From Desulfobulbus elongatus DSM 2908 (GTDB lineage Bacteria > Desulfobacterota > Desulfobulbia > Desulfobulbales > Desulfobulbaceae): a stretch of 64,000 nucleotides of DNA. The notes under the pieces were generated by a model. The model did not search any database and was not told where the DNA came from. It worked only from the letters and a program-made list of their open reading frames with translations. Location: NCBI RefSeq assembly GCF_000621145.1, contig NZ_JHZB01000016.1, positions 1-64,000 on the forward strand, written 5' to 3'. Positions 35,597-46,007 of this stretch are shown piece by piece. A program made the position numbers and the translations under genes. The stretch's first letter is position 1; every line of letters starts with the position of its first letter.

Positions 35597-36829
35597 TCAA
35601 CCGATGCTGTACGCCGCCGCCCGCTTGACGATGAAGTCCTTCCATGACGGGTCGTCGAAGGCGTGGGCAATGGTGAAAATATCCTTGTCGCCCCGGCCGG
35701 ACATATTGATGATGATCGCCTGGTCCGGCGACATGGCCGGCGCTTCCTTGAAGGCCTGGACAAAGGCGTGCGCCGATTCCATGGCCGGGATGATGCCCTC
35801 GGAGCGCATGGTCAGGCTGAGCGCCTCGATCACTTCGCGGTCGGTGGCGGCGGCAAACCGCACCCTGCCCCTTTCGCCGAGGTCGACCAGGATCGGCGAG
35901 ACCCCTACATAATCGAGGCCGGCGGCGATGGAATGCGTATCGAGCATCTGTCCCTCCGGGCTCTGGAGGAACATGGTCTTGTATCCCTGCGCCACGCCGG
36001 GGGTGGCGCCGCTGCCCTCGATCATCCGGGCCGCGTGTCTGCCGGTGGCAATGCCCTCGCCGCCGGCCTCGACCCCGACCAACTCAACGCCGGGTTCGTC
36101 GAGGAATCCCTGGAAAATGCCCATGGCGTTGGAGCCGCCGCCGACGCAGGCATAGACCCGGTCCGGCAGGCGGCCGTGCTGTTTGAGGATCTGCTGCCGC
36201 GCCTCCTGACCGATGATCGACTGGAACCAGGCCACCATTTCCGGAAAGGGATGCGGACCGCAGACCGTGCCGATGACGTAGTGGGTGTCGTCCATCGAAG
36301 CCACCCAGTCGCGGAAGGCCTCGTTCATGGCGTCCTTGAGGGTGCGGCTGCCGTCGGTGACCGGCACCACCGTGGCGCCCAATTTCTCCATCCAGAAGAC
36401 GTTGGGCCGCTGGCGGGCGACATCCTCCTCACCCATGTAGATGGTGCAGGCAAAGCCGAAACGGGCCGCCATAGTGGCGGTAGCCATGCCGTGCTGCCCG
36501 GCGCCGGTCTCGGCGATCACCCGCTTCTTGCCCATCCGCCTGACCAGCAAACCCTGGCCCATGACGTTGTTGGCCTTGTGGGCGCCGGTGTGGTTGAGGT
36601 CCTCCCGCTTGATGAAGATCCTGGCCCCGCCGAAATGACGGGTCAGGTTCTCCGCAAAGGTGAGCGGCGTCGGCCGGCAGGAGTAATTGCCCATCAACTC
36701 GACATATTCCTGCCAGAACGACGCATCGGCCCGAGCCTGCTCGTAGGCCTTGTTCAAATCGGCAAAGGTCGCATGGAGGACCTCCGGGATGAAGGCCCCG
36801 CCCCACTGTCCATAATATCCTTTTTTCAT
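35597..36829 (-). CDS. trpB: tryptophan synthase beta chain
   Basis: 410 residues, start MKKGYYGQWGGAFIPE. The PLP lysine lies in NHTGAHKANNV, and the phosphate loop is in CVGGGSNAMGIFQGF. It condenses indole and serine to tryptophan. Upstream in-frame codons read as non-coding, and the ribosome-binding site is weak. trpB precedes trpA, the usual order, but the other trp genes are not in the window. Confidence 0.96.
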   Translation of the reverse strand: MKKGYYGQWGGAFIPEVLHATFADLNKAYEQARADASFWQEYVELMGNYSCRPTPLTFAENLTRHFGGARIFIKREDLNHTGAHKANNVMGQGLLVRRMGKKRVIAETGAGQHGMATATMAARFGFACTIYMGEEDVARQRPNVFWMEKLGATVVPVTDGSRTLKDAMNEAFRDWVASMDDTHYVIGTVCGPHPFPEMVAWFQSIIGQEARQQILKQHGRLPDRVYACVGGGSNAMGIFQGFLDEPGVELVGVEAGGEGIATGRHAARMIEGSGATPGVAQGYKTMFLQSPEGQMLDTHSIAAGLDYVGVSPILVDLGERGRVRFAAATDREVIEALSLTMRSEGIIPAMESAHAFVQAFKEAPAMSPDQAIIINMSGRGDKDIFTIAHAFDDPSWKDFIVKRAAAYSIG

Positions 36830-36964
36830 TGCTGTTCTATCCGTGAAATGATCCGACGAAACCAGGCCGAGGCAGACCTGCCGCCACCGGCTGGGCAACC
36901 GTCATTTGTAGCACGTCGCCACGCAATCTTCAGTTCTTTTCTTGGCCTTTTCGCGAAAACGGCC

Positions 36965-38557
36965 TCAATCCAGTCGGCGGCGGCAGGCCTCGGCAAAATC
37001 CTCGGGATAATGCCCGAGGATGAACCGCCCCTGGGCCTCGCTGAAGCCCCCCATCGACCAGGGCAGCTTGGGCAGGAAGGCGTACAGCAGCCGCTGACCG
37101 TTGGCCGTCCCGAGCCGTTTGGCGTATTCGATCGAGGTCACCATGGTGGCACCCAAGCGGGCCAGCACTTGCTGCGCCTTGAGCATGCCCGTGTCGATGG
37201 AACTGCGTACCGAGGTATCCGCCTCCACGACATTGCCCACCGGTTTGCCGGCGCAGTCGGCCTTGACCAGCAACTGCAGCTCCCACTGGGAAACCTGGGC
37301 CTTGGGCACGAAGAGCACGACGCGGTCATCCTCCCAGACCACGAGCGACTGCCTGCCCGTGCCGCCGTCGGTGCGAGTGTTGTTGGCCAGGGCCAGCAAA
37401 TAATCGTTAAAGAAATCGGAATGATACTCCTCACGATAGCGGGCGACCACCTCGGCGACCAGATCGCCGCAGCAGTAGGCGGGGAAAACCGAACCATCGG
37501 CGTCGTCAACCCACTGCGGAACCAGGGCATACTGCTGATGGATCATCTGGTGCGAGGCGTGCAGCCGGTATCCGGACCCGGAAAAGTCGTAGCCGAAGTT
37601 CCAGCCCCACAGAGTGGCAAAGGCCTCCACATCGGTGTTGCCGGCGGCCAGACGCGCGACGATCGCCTGCCGGAGCGCCTCCAACTCCTCGCCGCTGAGC
37701 CGGCGGCGGCGCACCTCCGGCGCTATTCCCAGCCTGTCGGCAAGGATCACGAACACGCGCTGATAGTAGAGATGGCGCAGCCCTACCATGTCTTCATCGG
37801 ACAGATCGGCGATGCGGTAGCGGATGGCCGCGGGCGCGCAGTTGGCGGCGTAATGTCCCCAGGGGATGTAGGAATTGCCGCGCAGATACTCGAACACCTC
37901 GGTTGCGCCGTGGCGGTAATCGCCGACGATTTCGCTGCCGCCCTGTACCCCCGGCCGCAGCACCATGATCTCCTTATAGTTATCGGGGAGATACTGGTTA
38001 TTGGCAATGGTCTCGAACAGTTCGAAGTCGTCGATCTCCGGGCGAATCCGGCCGTTCTGTTCCTGATAGCGCACCCCTGCGGGCGTGCCGTCAGCAGCGC
38101 AGACGAACCGGCAGCAGGAGTGCGCCAGCCAGGTCAATTCCTCGGAATCGGTGGAAGAGGCTGCCAACTGGTAGCGGAGCGGCAGGGGCAGCTGGGAGAC
38201 GATCTCGCGCACCGCAGCGGCGGAACAATGCCGGTCGAGCACGGTTCGCAGGGAAACCTGCGGCGGCGGCGCCATGCGGATCGATCCCGGATCGGCGGCC
38301 CGGGCGTCGGCCCAGCCGGAATCGATGTACGTGCAGCCGCGAAAGGGAAAGGGATTGGGAATTTCGTAGATCGTCCTAGTTCCGGCCACGGTCACGTCGC
38401 CTGCGGGGAAATTGGCGGTGTTGCCCACCTCGGTGCCGTCGGCGAGCTGCCCGAGGGTGCAACGACAGTCCCGTTCACGCAGGTTGGCCACCGTATAGGA
38501 GGGGGTGTGCCGGCCGACCCGGAAACGGCCGTCGGGTTGTATCGATGTTGTCAGCAT
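36965..38557 (-). CDS. uncharacterised 530-residue cytoplasmic protein
   Basis: Start MLTTSIQPDGRFRVGRH at 38557, after GAGACGGAT. No signal peptide or membrane segment. Notable segments are GNSYIPWGHYAANCAPAAIR (~228-247), a WGWNFGYDFSG stretch, and HASHQMIH at about 333-340. The last is loosely like the HxHxQ active site of GalT/HIT-type nucleotidyltransferases and phosphorylases. C-terminal LLYAFLPKLPWSMGGFSEAQ is also distinctive. The GalT-like reading is weak and should be tested by structure. It stands alone 135 bases upstream of trpB, on the same strand. Confidence 0.75.
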   Translation of the reverse strand: MLTTSIQPDGRFRVGRHTPSYTVANLRERDCRCTLGQLADGTEVGNTANFPAGDVTVAGTRTIYEIPNPFPFRGCTYIDSGWADARAADPGSIRMAPPPQVSLRTVLDRHCSAAAVREIVSQLPLPLRYQLAASSTDSEELTWLAHSCCRFVCAADGTPAGVRYQEQNGRIRPEIDDFELFETIANNQYLPDNYKEIMVLRPGVQGGSEIVGDYRHGATEVFEYLRGNSYIPWGHYAANCAPAAIRYRIADLSDEDMVGLRHLYYQRVFVILADRLGIAPEVRRRRLSGEELEALRQAIVARLAAGNTDVEAFATLWGWNFGYDFSGSGYRLHASHQMIHQQYALVPQWVDDADGSVFPAYCCGDLVAEVVARYREEYHSDFFNDYLLALANNTRTDGGTGRQSLVVWEDDRVVLFVPKAQVSQWELQLLVKADCAGKPVGNVVEADTSVRSSIDTGMLKAQQVLARLGATMVTSIEYAKRLGTANGQRLLYAFLPKLPWSMGGFSEAQGRFILGHYPEDFAEACRRRLD

Positions 38558-38727
38558 ATCCGTCTCAGTCCATCCGTTCCGCATCCTGAGAAACCATGGC
38601 AAACGGCCAGCGGCCGCGGCAGGATTCCCTTGTATCCCTGGCATATCTCATGCATAATGTGCCCACGGGGGTGTGGAGCCTTATTAGCACGTGCCGTGTG
38701 TTTTGCCTATTGTTTCAGGAGTGGTCC

Positions 38728-39822
38728 ATGGGGTTTCCCAAAATGAGTTTTCGTGTGTGCGAGGTCAGACATTGCCCGCTGTTCCGGTATGGCGATGTCT
38801 TTCAGATTTCCGGAATCGCCATCTGCATGGAGAGCCAGGGGGAACACTCCTTCATCAACACCACCATGGTCCATTCGCCGTCCGACCGGGGCAACTGCAA
38901 AATCCTCAACGGCGACTTCACCAGGATCATCATCGAATACGAACGGGCCGATCAAATTCCCGACTGCATGATCTCCTGTTCCGGCTGTACCGGCTCCATC
39001 CGGCTGGAACATTTCCGGGCCATCGCCAAAGAGGAGGCGCCGGATGGCATCGACCGCCAGATCGGCGGCATTCTGCACCTGTTGGGCAGCTTCTCCTTTT
39101 TCCGCCACATCGATCCGAACAACCTCAACAGCGTCATCAAATACTTCAGGCTGCGGACCTGCAAAAAAAACGAGATCATCCTGCGCAAGGGCGATCCCGG
39201 CGGTCATTTCTATGTCATCGTGTCCGGGCAGGTCGACATCCTCAACGATGCCGGCATTCCCATTTCCACCCTCGCACGCAGCGATGTGTTCGGCGAGATG
39301 AGCCTGATCTGCGAAGAGAATGTCGGCGCCACTGTCCAGGCCGGCAGCGATTGCCAGTTTCTCACCATCGACCACAAGCACTTCAAGGCGCTTGTCCAGA
39401 AGTATCCGGCGCTTCAGACCTATTTCACCCGACTGCTGGCCAAGCGCCTGGCCGATTCGAACCGCGTCCGGGCCGACGACTACGCCTCGGGCATGATCGG
39501 CAAACTGGAGGAAATACCGCCCGAGGCGCTGTTCCAAACCCTCAATCTCAACCACAAAACCGGGATACTCACCATCACCCAACTGCTGAAGGGCACGGCT
39601 CGGTTTTCCCTCCGCCAGGGAGCGCTGATCAAAGCGAGCTACGCCGGCAACAAGGGCGAGACAGCCTTCTACGAGGTGCTCAGGGAAAAAAGCGGGCGGT
39701 TCAAATTCACTCCGGGGCTTCCCCCCGAGGATTTCGATGTCCCGGAAATCGGCTATTTCATGAAACTGCTCATGGAGGGCCTTCAGCGCGTCGACGAGCG
39801 CCCGAGCCCCACCGTCAGGTGA
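38728..39822 (+). CDS. cyclic-nucleotide-binding plus DUF4388 protein with Cys-rich N-terminus
   Basis: 364 residues from the ATG at 38728, preceded by CAGGAGTGGTCC. Residues ~1-85 contain CEVRHCPLFRYGDVF and a CMISCSGC cluster, suggesting a metal site. Residues ~110-240 form a cNMP-binding jelly roll (GDPGGHFYVIVSGQVDILND, FGEMSLICEE). The C-terminal ~100 residues match DUF4388 (ALFQTLNLNHKTGILTITQL, RQGALIKASYAGNKGETAF), also found in the chemosensory operon's first gene. No DNA-binding domain is present. It is likely a signalling adaptor responding to a cyclic nucleotide or similar ligand. Confidence 0.83.
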   Translation: MGFPKMSFRVCEVRHCPLFRYGDVFQISGIAICMESQGEHSFINTTMVHSPSDRGNCKILNGDFTRIIIEYERADQIPDCMISCSGCTGSIRLEHFRAIAKEEAPDGIDRQIGGILHLLGSFSFFRHIDPNNLNSVIKYFRLRTCKKNEIILRKGDPGGHFYVIVSGQVDILNDAGIPISTLARSDVFGEMSLICEENVGATVQAGSDCQFLTIDHKHFKALVQKYPALQTYFTRLLAKRLADSNRVRADDYASGMIGKLEEIPPEALFQTLNLNHKTGILTITQLLKGTARFSLRQGALIKASYAGNKGETAFYEVLREKSGRFKFTPGLPPEDFDVPEIGYFMKLLMEGLQRVDERPSPTVR

Positions 39823-40252
39823 CGACACCCGCCGCACCGGACGCCACACCTCTTTCGATGCGCCATGACGGCGCATCCTCCCGGCATCCCATCGCCGTCG
39901 AACCGCCCCATCGTTTCAGCATCACACCCATCGCACAGACAGCCGCACGGCGGGCGGCTCCGGACGGCCCCCTGCCGCCATCCGCTCGAAAAAACACCGA
40001 CTAGGCGCGATTCACCGAAAAACATCTGCCAATAGCCAGCTCCCGCGTGCCGAACAAGGCGAACACATCCTCCGGCGAGGCGTTCCGGATCATTCCGAAC
40101 AGGATGCAACACCCTTTTTTTCCTTGACAGGACGGACAACTGGTTGGTAATGAATCACCGTTCAGTTCCGCATACTGTGTATGTGCAAATCCGGTTTTAC
40201 CAGTCGTATCAACTGTTTCTCTCTTTTTAACTCTCAATCAGGAAAGGTAATT
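39823..40252. other. intergenic region upstream of sdhCAB
   Basis: No credible gene in about 430 bases. A perfect 8-bp stem, GATGCGCC/GGCGCATC (39857-39877), follows the cNMP gene but lacks a T-run. The right part holds the probable sdh promoter. Confidence 0.5.
40124..40153 (+). promoter_or_regulatory. predicted sigma-70-like promoter of sdhCAB
   Basis: TTGACA (40124-40129) matches the -35 consensus exactly. TAATGA (40148-40153) is an imperfect -10 at 18 bases spacing. It lies about 100 bases upstream of sdhC, the first gene. Confidence 0.5.
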
Positions 40253-40909
40253 ATGTCGTGGTTCATTCAAACTTTTCGATCTTCACTGGGCAAAAAGTAC
40301 ATCATGGCTTTTACTGGGTTTATGCTGGCGGGGTTTCTGCTCGTCCACACCATAGGCAACAGTACAATTTTCTGGGGGAGAAGCGCGTTTAATGCCTACG
40401 CGCATCATCTGCACTCATTAGGCATTTTTGTTCCCATCTTTGAAATCGGGCTGTACACCATTTTCTTCCTGCACGTCATCACCGGCATCATCCTCTTTTT
40501 GGAAAACCGCAAGGCCCGCGGCGGCAAATACGCCGTCGAGACCAGTGCCGGCGGCCGCACTCTGGGCTCCAAGACCATGCCCTACACCGGCGTCGCCATT
40601 TTCATCTTCATCCTCATCCATCTGGCCAACTTTCATTTTGTCGAAAAAACCGAAGTAAAAACCATTTCCGATTTCGTCACGCAAGTTCTGAACAATCCCT
40701 TCTTCACCCTTATCTACACGGCGGGCATCAGCCTTCTGTTTATCCATATCAGCCATGGTTTTTGGTCACTGCTCCAGACCTTTGGAATCAGCCATCCGAA
40801 ATACGACTCTCCGTTGCGCGTCGTCGCATGGGCGCTGGCAGGTATCATGGGCGCCGTATTTCTGTTGATCACCTTCCTTATGGTCATCTCTCGGAATCAA
40901 TTGCTCTGA
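40253..40909 (+). CDS. sdhC: succinate dehydrogenase/fumarate reductase cytochrome b subunit
   Basis: 218 residues with five hydrophobic segments, e.g. IMAFTGFMLAGFLLVHTIGN, IGLYTIFFLHVITGIILFL and VAIFIFILIHLANFHFVE. Histidines in several helices (LVHT, HHLHSL, FLHV, LIHL, FIHISHG) are suited to bind two hemes, as in the B-type enzymes of Desulfobacterota and Epsilonproteobacteria, where a single membrane subunit carries the quinone site. The start at 40253 follows AGGAAAGGTAATT. It begins the sdhCAB operon. Confidence 0.92.
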   Translation: MSWFIQTFRSSLGKKYIMAFTGFMLAGFLLVHTIGNSTIFWGRSAFNAYAHHLHSLGIFVPIFEIGLYTIFFLHVITGIILFLENRKARGGKYAVETSAGGRTLGSKTMPYTGVAIFIFILIHLANFHFVEKTEVKTISDFVTQVLNNPFFTLIYTAGISLLFIHISHGFWSLLQTFGISHPKYDSPLRVVAWALAGIMGAVFLLITFLMVISRNQLL

Positions 40910-41024
40910 TACTGTTACGGTTTATTCGAGACGACGGATGATTCCTCCACGGCGCCATTTTTGCTTGGATGGGCATCATCTCAACAAGTTCCACTCCTTT
41001 TAACTCCAGCAAAAAGAAACGACT

Positions 41025-42950
41025 ATGCAGCTTGACGCAAAAATACCTGAAGGACCGATAGCAGAAAAATGGGACAAATGCCGTTTTTCCAACAAACTCG
41101 TTAACCCTGCCAACAAGCGCAAATACGAAGTCATCATCGTAGGCACAGGCCTGGCAGGCGCTTCCGCCGCAGCAACCCTGGGTGAACTGGGCTACAATGT
41201 CAAATCGTTCTGCATCCAGGACAGCCCGCGCCGCGCCCACTCCATCGCCGCCCAGGGTGGTATCAACGCCGCCAAGAATTATCAGGGTGACGGCGACTCG
41301 ATCTTCCGTCTGTTCTACGACACCGTCAAGGGCGGCGACTTCCGCGCCCGCGAGGCCAATGTGTACCGTCTTGCCCAGGTCGCCAACAACATCATCGACC
41401 AATGTGTGGCTCAGGGCGTGCCCTTTGCCCGTGAATACGGCGGCACCCTGGCCAACCGCTCCTTTGGCGGCGCCCAGGTTTCCCGTACCTTCTATGCCAG
41501 GGGCCAGACGGGACAGCAGTTGCTCCTGGGTGCCTACTCGGCGATGATGCGCCAGGTAGCCACGGGCAAGGTCAAAATGTACACCCGCCGCGAGATGATG
41601 GACTTGGTGGTGGTCGATGGCGTTGCCAAAGGCATCATCGTCCGCAACCTGGTGACCGGCGAGATCGAGAAGTATTCTGCTCATGCAGTTGTGCTGGCCA
41701 CCGGTGGCTACGGCAACGTGTACTTCCTGTCGACCAACGCCATGGCCTCCAACGTCACCGCCGCCTATCGTTCGTACAAGCGGGGGGCGGGATTCGCCAA
41801 CCCCTGCTATGTCCAGATCCATCCGACCTGCATCCCGGTCCATGGCGATTACCAGTCCAAGCTGACCCTCATGAGCGAGAGTCTGCGCAACGATGGTCGC
41901 GTCTGGGTGCCCAAGAATGTCGGCGACAAGCGCAAAGCGGCCGATATCCCCGAATCCGAGCGCGATTATTACCTTGAGCGCAAGTATCCGTCCTTCGGTA
42001 ACCTCGTGCCCCGCGACGTGGCATCCCGCAACGCCAAGCAGGCGTGCGACGAAGGCAAGGGTATCGGTGAGACCGGACTCGGCGTCTATCTCGATTTCGC
42101 CGATGCGATCAAGCGTGACGGCCTGGATGTGATCCTGCGGAAGTATGGTAACCTGTTCCACATGTACCAAAAGATCACCGACAGCGATCCGACCAAAGAG
42201 CCGATGATGATCTATCCGGCCATCCACTACACCATGGGCGGTCTCTGGGTCGATTATCATTTGATGACCACCGTTCCTGGACTCTACGCCACCGGCGAAT
42301 GCAACTTCTCCGATCACGGTGCCAACCGTCTGGGTGCATCCGCCCTGATGCAGGGCCTGGCGGACGGCTACTTCGTCCTGCCCTACACCATCGGTAATTA
42401 CCTGGCCACCGTGCCGCCGGTTCCGACCAGCACCGACGATCCGGCCTTCGAAGCAACCGCCAACGAGGTGAAAGAGCAGATCACCAAGCTCATGAAAAAC
42501 ACCAAGAGCGGCAAAGGCGGCCAGACCGTCGACCATTACCACAAGGAACTGGGCAAGATCATGTGGGATTACTGCGGCATGGCCCGGAACAAGGAAGGAT
42601 TGGAATACGCTCTCAAGCGCATTCCCGAAATCCGTGCCGAATTCTGGGAAAATGTCGTCGTGCCCGGTTCGGGTCAGGAGCTCAATCAGTCGCTGGAGCG
42701 CGCCGGTCGCGTTGCCGACTTCCTTGAGTTCGGTGAACTGCTGGTTCGTGACGCACTCAACCGGGAAGAGTCCTGCGGCGGCCACTTCAGAGAAGAAAGC
42801 CAGACAGAGGAAAACGAAGCCAAACGTGACGATGCAAACTTCAGCTATGTCGCTGTTTGGGAATACAAAGGCCAGGGAACGGTACCGGCATTGCACAAGG
42901 AGCCGCTGACCTTCGAATATGTCATTCCTTCACAGCGCAGCTACAAGTAA
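41025..42950 (+). CDS. sdhA: succinate dehydrogenase/fumarate reductase flavoprotein subunit
   Basis: 641 residues. FAD-binding Rossmann motif [19 protein letters not shown] near the N-terminus; the [20 protein letters not shown] segment contains the Gly-rich region and typical covalent-FAD context. Active-site HPT ([12 protein letters not shown]) and the capping-domain [20 protein letters not shown] are conserved. Interconverts succinate and fumarate. It starts 115 bases after sdhC and is much longer than SdhA of E. coli, as expected for the B-type enzyme. Confidence 0.96.
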   Translation: MQLDAKIPEGPIAEKWDKCRFSNKLVNPANKRKYEVIIVGTGLAGASAAATLGELGYNVKSFCIQDSPRRAHSIAAQGGINAAKNYQGDGDSIFRLFYDTVKGGDFRAREANVYRLAQVANNIIDQCVAQGVPFAREYGGTLANRSFGGAQVSRTFYARGQTGQQLLLGAYSAMMRQVATGKVKMYTRREMMDLVVVDGVAKGIIVRNLVTGEIEKYSAHAVVLATGGYGNVYFLSTNAMASNVTAAYRSYKRGAGFANPCYVQIHPTCIPVHGDYQSKLTLMSESLRNDGRVWVPKNVGDKRKAADIPESERDYYLERKYPSFGNLVPRDVASRNAKQACDEGKGIGETGLGVYLDFADAIKRDGLDVILRKYGNLFHMYQKITDSDPTKEPMMIYPAIHYTMGGLWVDYHLMTTVPGLYATGECNFSDHGANRLGASALMQGLADGYFVLPYTIGNYLATVPPVPTSTDDPAFEATANEVKEQITKLMKNTKSGKGGQTVDHYHKELGKIMWDYCGMARNKEGLEYALKRIPEIRAEFWENVVVPGSGQELNQSLERAGRVADFLEFGELLVRDALNREESCGGHFREESQTEENEAKRDDANFSYVAVWEYKGQGTVPALHKEPLTFEYVIPSQRSYK

Positions 42951-43018
42951 TGCATACTTGTGCACTTGTATAAACGGGTTCATTACTGAAGTTTAAACTC
43001 CAACGCAGAAGAACGAAT

Positions 43019-43783
43019 ATGTCATCGAAAACGATCAATATAAATGTAAAAATTTGGCGACAGAATGGTCCTCTGGCTACAGGCGCTTTCGAGGAACATG
43101 CTCTCAAGGACATCAGCACCGACAGTTCTTTTCTGGAAATGATCGACGTGCTGAATGAATGGCTCACCATCAAAGGGCTTGAGCCCATCGCGTTTGACCA
43201 TGACTGCCGCGAGGGTATCTGCGGCATGTGCGGTGCTGTGGTCAACGGCACGGCCCATGGTCCGGACAAAGAGACAACCCTGTGCCAGTTGCACATGCGG
43301 CGCTTCAAGAATGGCGACACCATCGTCATCGAGCCGTTCCGTTCGCAGGGTTTCCCGATTGTCAAGGATCTCATCGTTGATCGCTCCGCCCTGGACCGGA
43401 TCATCGCCGCCGGCGGATACGTGTCGGTCAACACCGGTTCCCCGCAGGATGGCAACACCATCCTCATTCCGCAGCATGTTGCCGAGCAGGCCATGGACGC
43501 AGCCGCCTGCATCGGGTGTGGCGCCTGTGCCGCGGCCTGTCCCAACGGCACGCCGATGCTTTTCCTCGGCGCCAAAGTCTCCCAACTGGCCCTGTTGCCT
43601 CAGGGTAAGCTGGAAGCGAAAAAGCGGGCCATCAATATGGTTCTGCAGATGGACAAGGAAGGATTCGGCAACTGCGGCAACGAACGGGAATGCGAGAATG
43701 TCTGCCCGAAGGGCATCACCATCCGCAACATCGCCCGGCTGAACAGGGAGTTCCTCAAAGCCTCGTTCACCATTGATCATTGA
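43019..43783 (+). CDS. sdhB: succinate dehydrogenase/fumarate reductase iron-sulfur subunit
   Basis: 254 residues. The [2Fe-2S] ligands lie in [16 protein letters not shown], with a distal Cys in TLCQLHM. The C-terminal ferredoxin-type motifs [14 protein letters not shown] and CENVCPKGI bind the [4Fe-4S] and [3Fe-4S] clusters. It passes electrons between the flavoprotein and the cytochrome b subunit. Last gene of the operon; a strong terminator follows 42 bases downstream. Confidence 0.96.
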   Translation: MSSKTININVKIWRQNGPLATGAFEEHALKDISTDSSFLEMIDVLNEWLTIKGLEPIAFDHDCREGICGMCGAVVNGTAHGPDKETTLCQLHMRRFKNGDTIVIEPFRSQGFPIVKDLIVDRSALDRIIAAGGYVSVNTGSPQDGNTILIPQHVAEQAMDAAACIGCGACAAACPNGTPMLFLGAKVSQLALLPQGKLEAKKRAINMVLQMDKEGFGNCGNERECENVCPKGITIRNIARLNREFLKASFTIDH

Positions 43784-43825
43784 TCCTCATCGATATCCGT
43801 CTGTTTCATTGACAGTTCGATGTGA

Positions 43826-43862
43826 GGGCTATACCGCTTGACGGCGGTATAGCCCTTTTTTT
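43826..43862 (+). terminator. Rho-independent terminator of sdhCAB
   Basis: GGGCTATACCGC (43826-43837) and GCGGTATAGCCC (43844-43855) form a perfect 12-bp stem with a 6-base loop, followed by seven T residues. Confidence 0.92.
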
Positions 43863-44159
43863 ATGCATGTCTTGCGTTCCCGCCGACAACAGAGGCGTCG
43901 TTTATGCCGGCCGATCTCTCCGGTTACAGCCTCCCCGCTGTCCCTGCCCTCACGCGTCATCGAGCGTCCTTGATAGACCGTCCTCACTGCTCCAGGCATC
44001 CTCCCCGGGAGGGGCTCAGGCTGGTCACCTTGTCCTTGACAATGGACCATACATATTGTCACTTGCGTTTTTTGAAGAAAGACCGGTTCACCACTTCTTT
44101 TCGTCATCCGGCCTTTCTGAACGAGCCGCTCCCGTGGTGGCCTTTGTTCCCGTTTCACC
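43863..44159. other. intergenic region upstream of dctB
   Basis: About 300 bases without a credible gene. TTGACA at 44036-44041 could be a -35 element for dctB, but no convincing -10 follows at a suitable distance. Confidence 0.4.
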
Positions 44160-45998
44160 ATGAAACCATCCCCTCGGATCAATTATTTTCTTGCTCTCTT
44201 CATTTTTCTGTTGGTCATTGCCTGGAATGTCTGGTGGTCCTTTACCTGGCTCTATCATCAGAAATTGAAGGATCTCGCCGAGGAAGGCACATCGCGGCTC
44301 GAACTCTACATCACCTATCTGCAGGGAGTGTTGGAGAAATACGAAAACTTCCCCGAGTTGCTCGCCAACGACAGGGTGCTGGTGCAACAACTCAACGCTC
44401 CCGACACGCCGGAAAAAATCAATTTTCTCAACCGATATCTGGAAAAGATCAACGGCATCAGCAATGCTTCGGATATTTATCTCATGAACAACGAAGGGTT
44501 GACCATCGCGGCCAGCAACTGGCAGGAACAGGCCCCCTTTGTCGGCCAGAACTTCGGCTACCGCCCCTATTTCCAAGAAGCCATGCAAGGACGCTTGGGC
44601 AGATACTTTGCCCTTGGAATGACATCGAGCGTTCGAGGGTATTATTTTGCCTATCCGGTCCGCCAGCACGACCGCATTCTCGGCGCTCTCGTTCTGAAGA
44701 TCAATATTGATACCGTTGAAAAGAACTGGGGCCATGCCGACCAAACCTTTCTCGTCACCGATGCCGAGGGCGTCATCTTTTTGTCGACCAAGAAAGAATG
44801 GCGATTCCGCACGCTCACACATTTACCGGATCAGATTCGCCAACGCATCATCGCTAGCTACCGCTATCCCGACGTGCCTTTGGAAGCACTCGATGTGGTC
44901 CGGGAAGAACGCAGCGATGCGGGTGCAATTGTCAGGGTTCGGATGACGCCCCAGCACCAGGTAAAAGAATATCTGTTGCAAACCCACGCCATGAAACAGG
45001 CGGGATGGAACGTGCATATTCTGACCGATACCTGGCGGGTCGAGCGATTTGTGTTCCTCGCCTTCGTGACGGTGAATGCCTTTTTTGCCTTGAGCTTCCT
45101 GCTCATTCTCCTGTTCAAGCAGCGGCAGCAACGGGTAGTCGATCTCAAACGCTTCGAGGAGCAGACCCGTCGGGTCCTGCAAGAGGCAAATGAACAACTC
45201 GAAACGCGGGTGACCGAGCGAACTCAGGAGCTGACGGAAACCAACACGCTGCTCCGCAAGGAAATCGAAGACCGCAAGCGGGTGGAGCTGGCTCTCGGAA
45301 ACACCCGGTCGGAACTCGTCCATGCCGCCAAGATGGCGGCTCTTGGCCAAATGTCGGCCGGCATCAGCCACGAATTGAACCAACCCCTGGCAGCCATCCG
45401 CAGCTACTCGGACAATGGCAGATTATTCCTGGAAAAAGGGCGACTCAAGGAAGCCTTGTGGAATCTCGAGCAGATCAGCGAACTCACCGACCGCATGGCC
45501 CAAATCGGTGTCCAGCTCAAGCAGTTTTCCCGCAAGACCAGCGGACAGCTCAGCACGGTCCCATTGCACGGGGCCATTGATGGCGCCCTGGAGATTCTGT
45601 ATCCTGTCATCCGCAAGACCGACATCTGGATCAAGGTGGTCATTGATCCCGAAGATCTTGACGTTCATGCCAATCATGTATTATTGCAGCAAGTTTTGGT
45701 CAATCTGGTCAGCAATGCCCTGCATGCGGTCGAAGATTCGATGCGCCAGGAGATCAATATTCGTGGCTATCGCAAAGAGGGCAACGTGATTCTCAGTGTG
45801 GCGGACAGCGGTCCGGGCATTGCACCCGATCATTTACCACACATCTTTGAACCGTTCTTCACGACCAAGCAGGCCGGACAGGGCTTGGGCCTGGGCCTGA
45901 CCATCACCGAGCGGATTCTCCGCGAAATGAATGGGGTTATTCGGGTGGCTGCCACCGAAAGTGGGGCAAAATTCGAGTGTATCTTCGAGGAAGCTTGA
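44160..45998 (+). CDS. dctB: C4-dicarboxylate sensor histidine kinase DctB-like
   Basis: 612 residues. Transmembrane helices at ~9-31 and ~300-322 flank a double-Cache periplasmic domain (DIYLMNNEGLTIAASNWQE and FGYRPYFQEAMQGRLGRYFALG are hallmarks of DctB sensors). A coiled coil (~335-390), HisKA with the phospho-His in SAGISHELNQPLAAIRSYS and an ATPase domain (DSGPGIA, GQGLGLGLTIT) follow. The family senses succinate, fumarate or malate. The stop lies 9 bases before dctD. No good ribosome-binding site is visible at the ATG. Confidence 0.93.
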   Translation: MKPSPRINYFLALFIFLLVIAWNVWWSFTWLYHQKLKDLAEEGTSRLELYITYLQGVLEKYENFPELLANDRVLVQQLNAPDTPEKINFLNRYLEKINGISNASDIYLMNNEGLTIAASNWQEQAPFVGQNFGYRPYFQEAMQGRLGRYFALGMTSSVRGYYFAYPVRQHDRILGALVLKINIDTVEKNWGHADQTFLVTDAEGVIFLSTKKEWRFRTLTHLPDQIRQRIIASYRYPDVPLEALDVVREERSDAGAIVRVRMTPQHQVKEYLLQTHAMKQAGWNVHILTDTWRVERFVFLAFVTVNAFFALSFLLILLFKQRQQRVVDLKRFEEQTRRVLQEANEQLETRVTERTQELTETNTLLRKEIEDRKRVELALGNTRSELVHAAKMAALGQMSAGISHELNQPLAAIRSYSDNGRLFLEKGRLKEALWNLEQISELTDRMAQIGVQLKQFSRKTSGQLSTVPLHGAIDGALEILYPVIRKTDIWIKVVIDPEDLDVHANHVLLQQVLVNLVSNALHAVEDSMRQEINIRGYRKEGNVILSVADSGPGIAPDHLPHIFEPFFTTKQAGQGLGLGLTITERILREMNGVIRVAATESGAKFECIFEEA

Positions 45999-46007
45999 GC
46001 AGGAACC

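Noticed and set aside
40001-40237. Minus-strand 78-codon frame with CPSCQGKKGCC upstream of sdhC
   Set aside because: No ribosome-binding site, and it covers the probable sdh promoter on the opposite strand. The Cys motif alone is not enough support.
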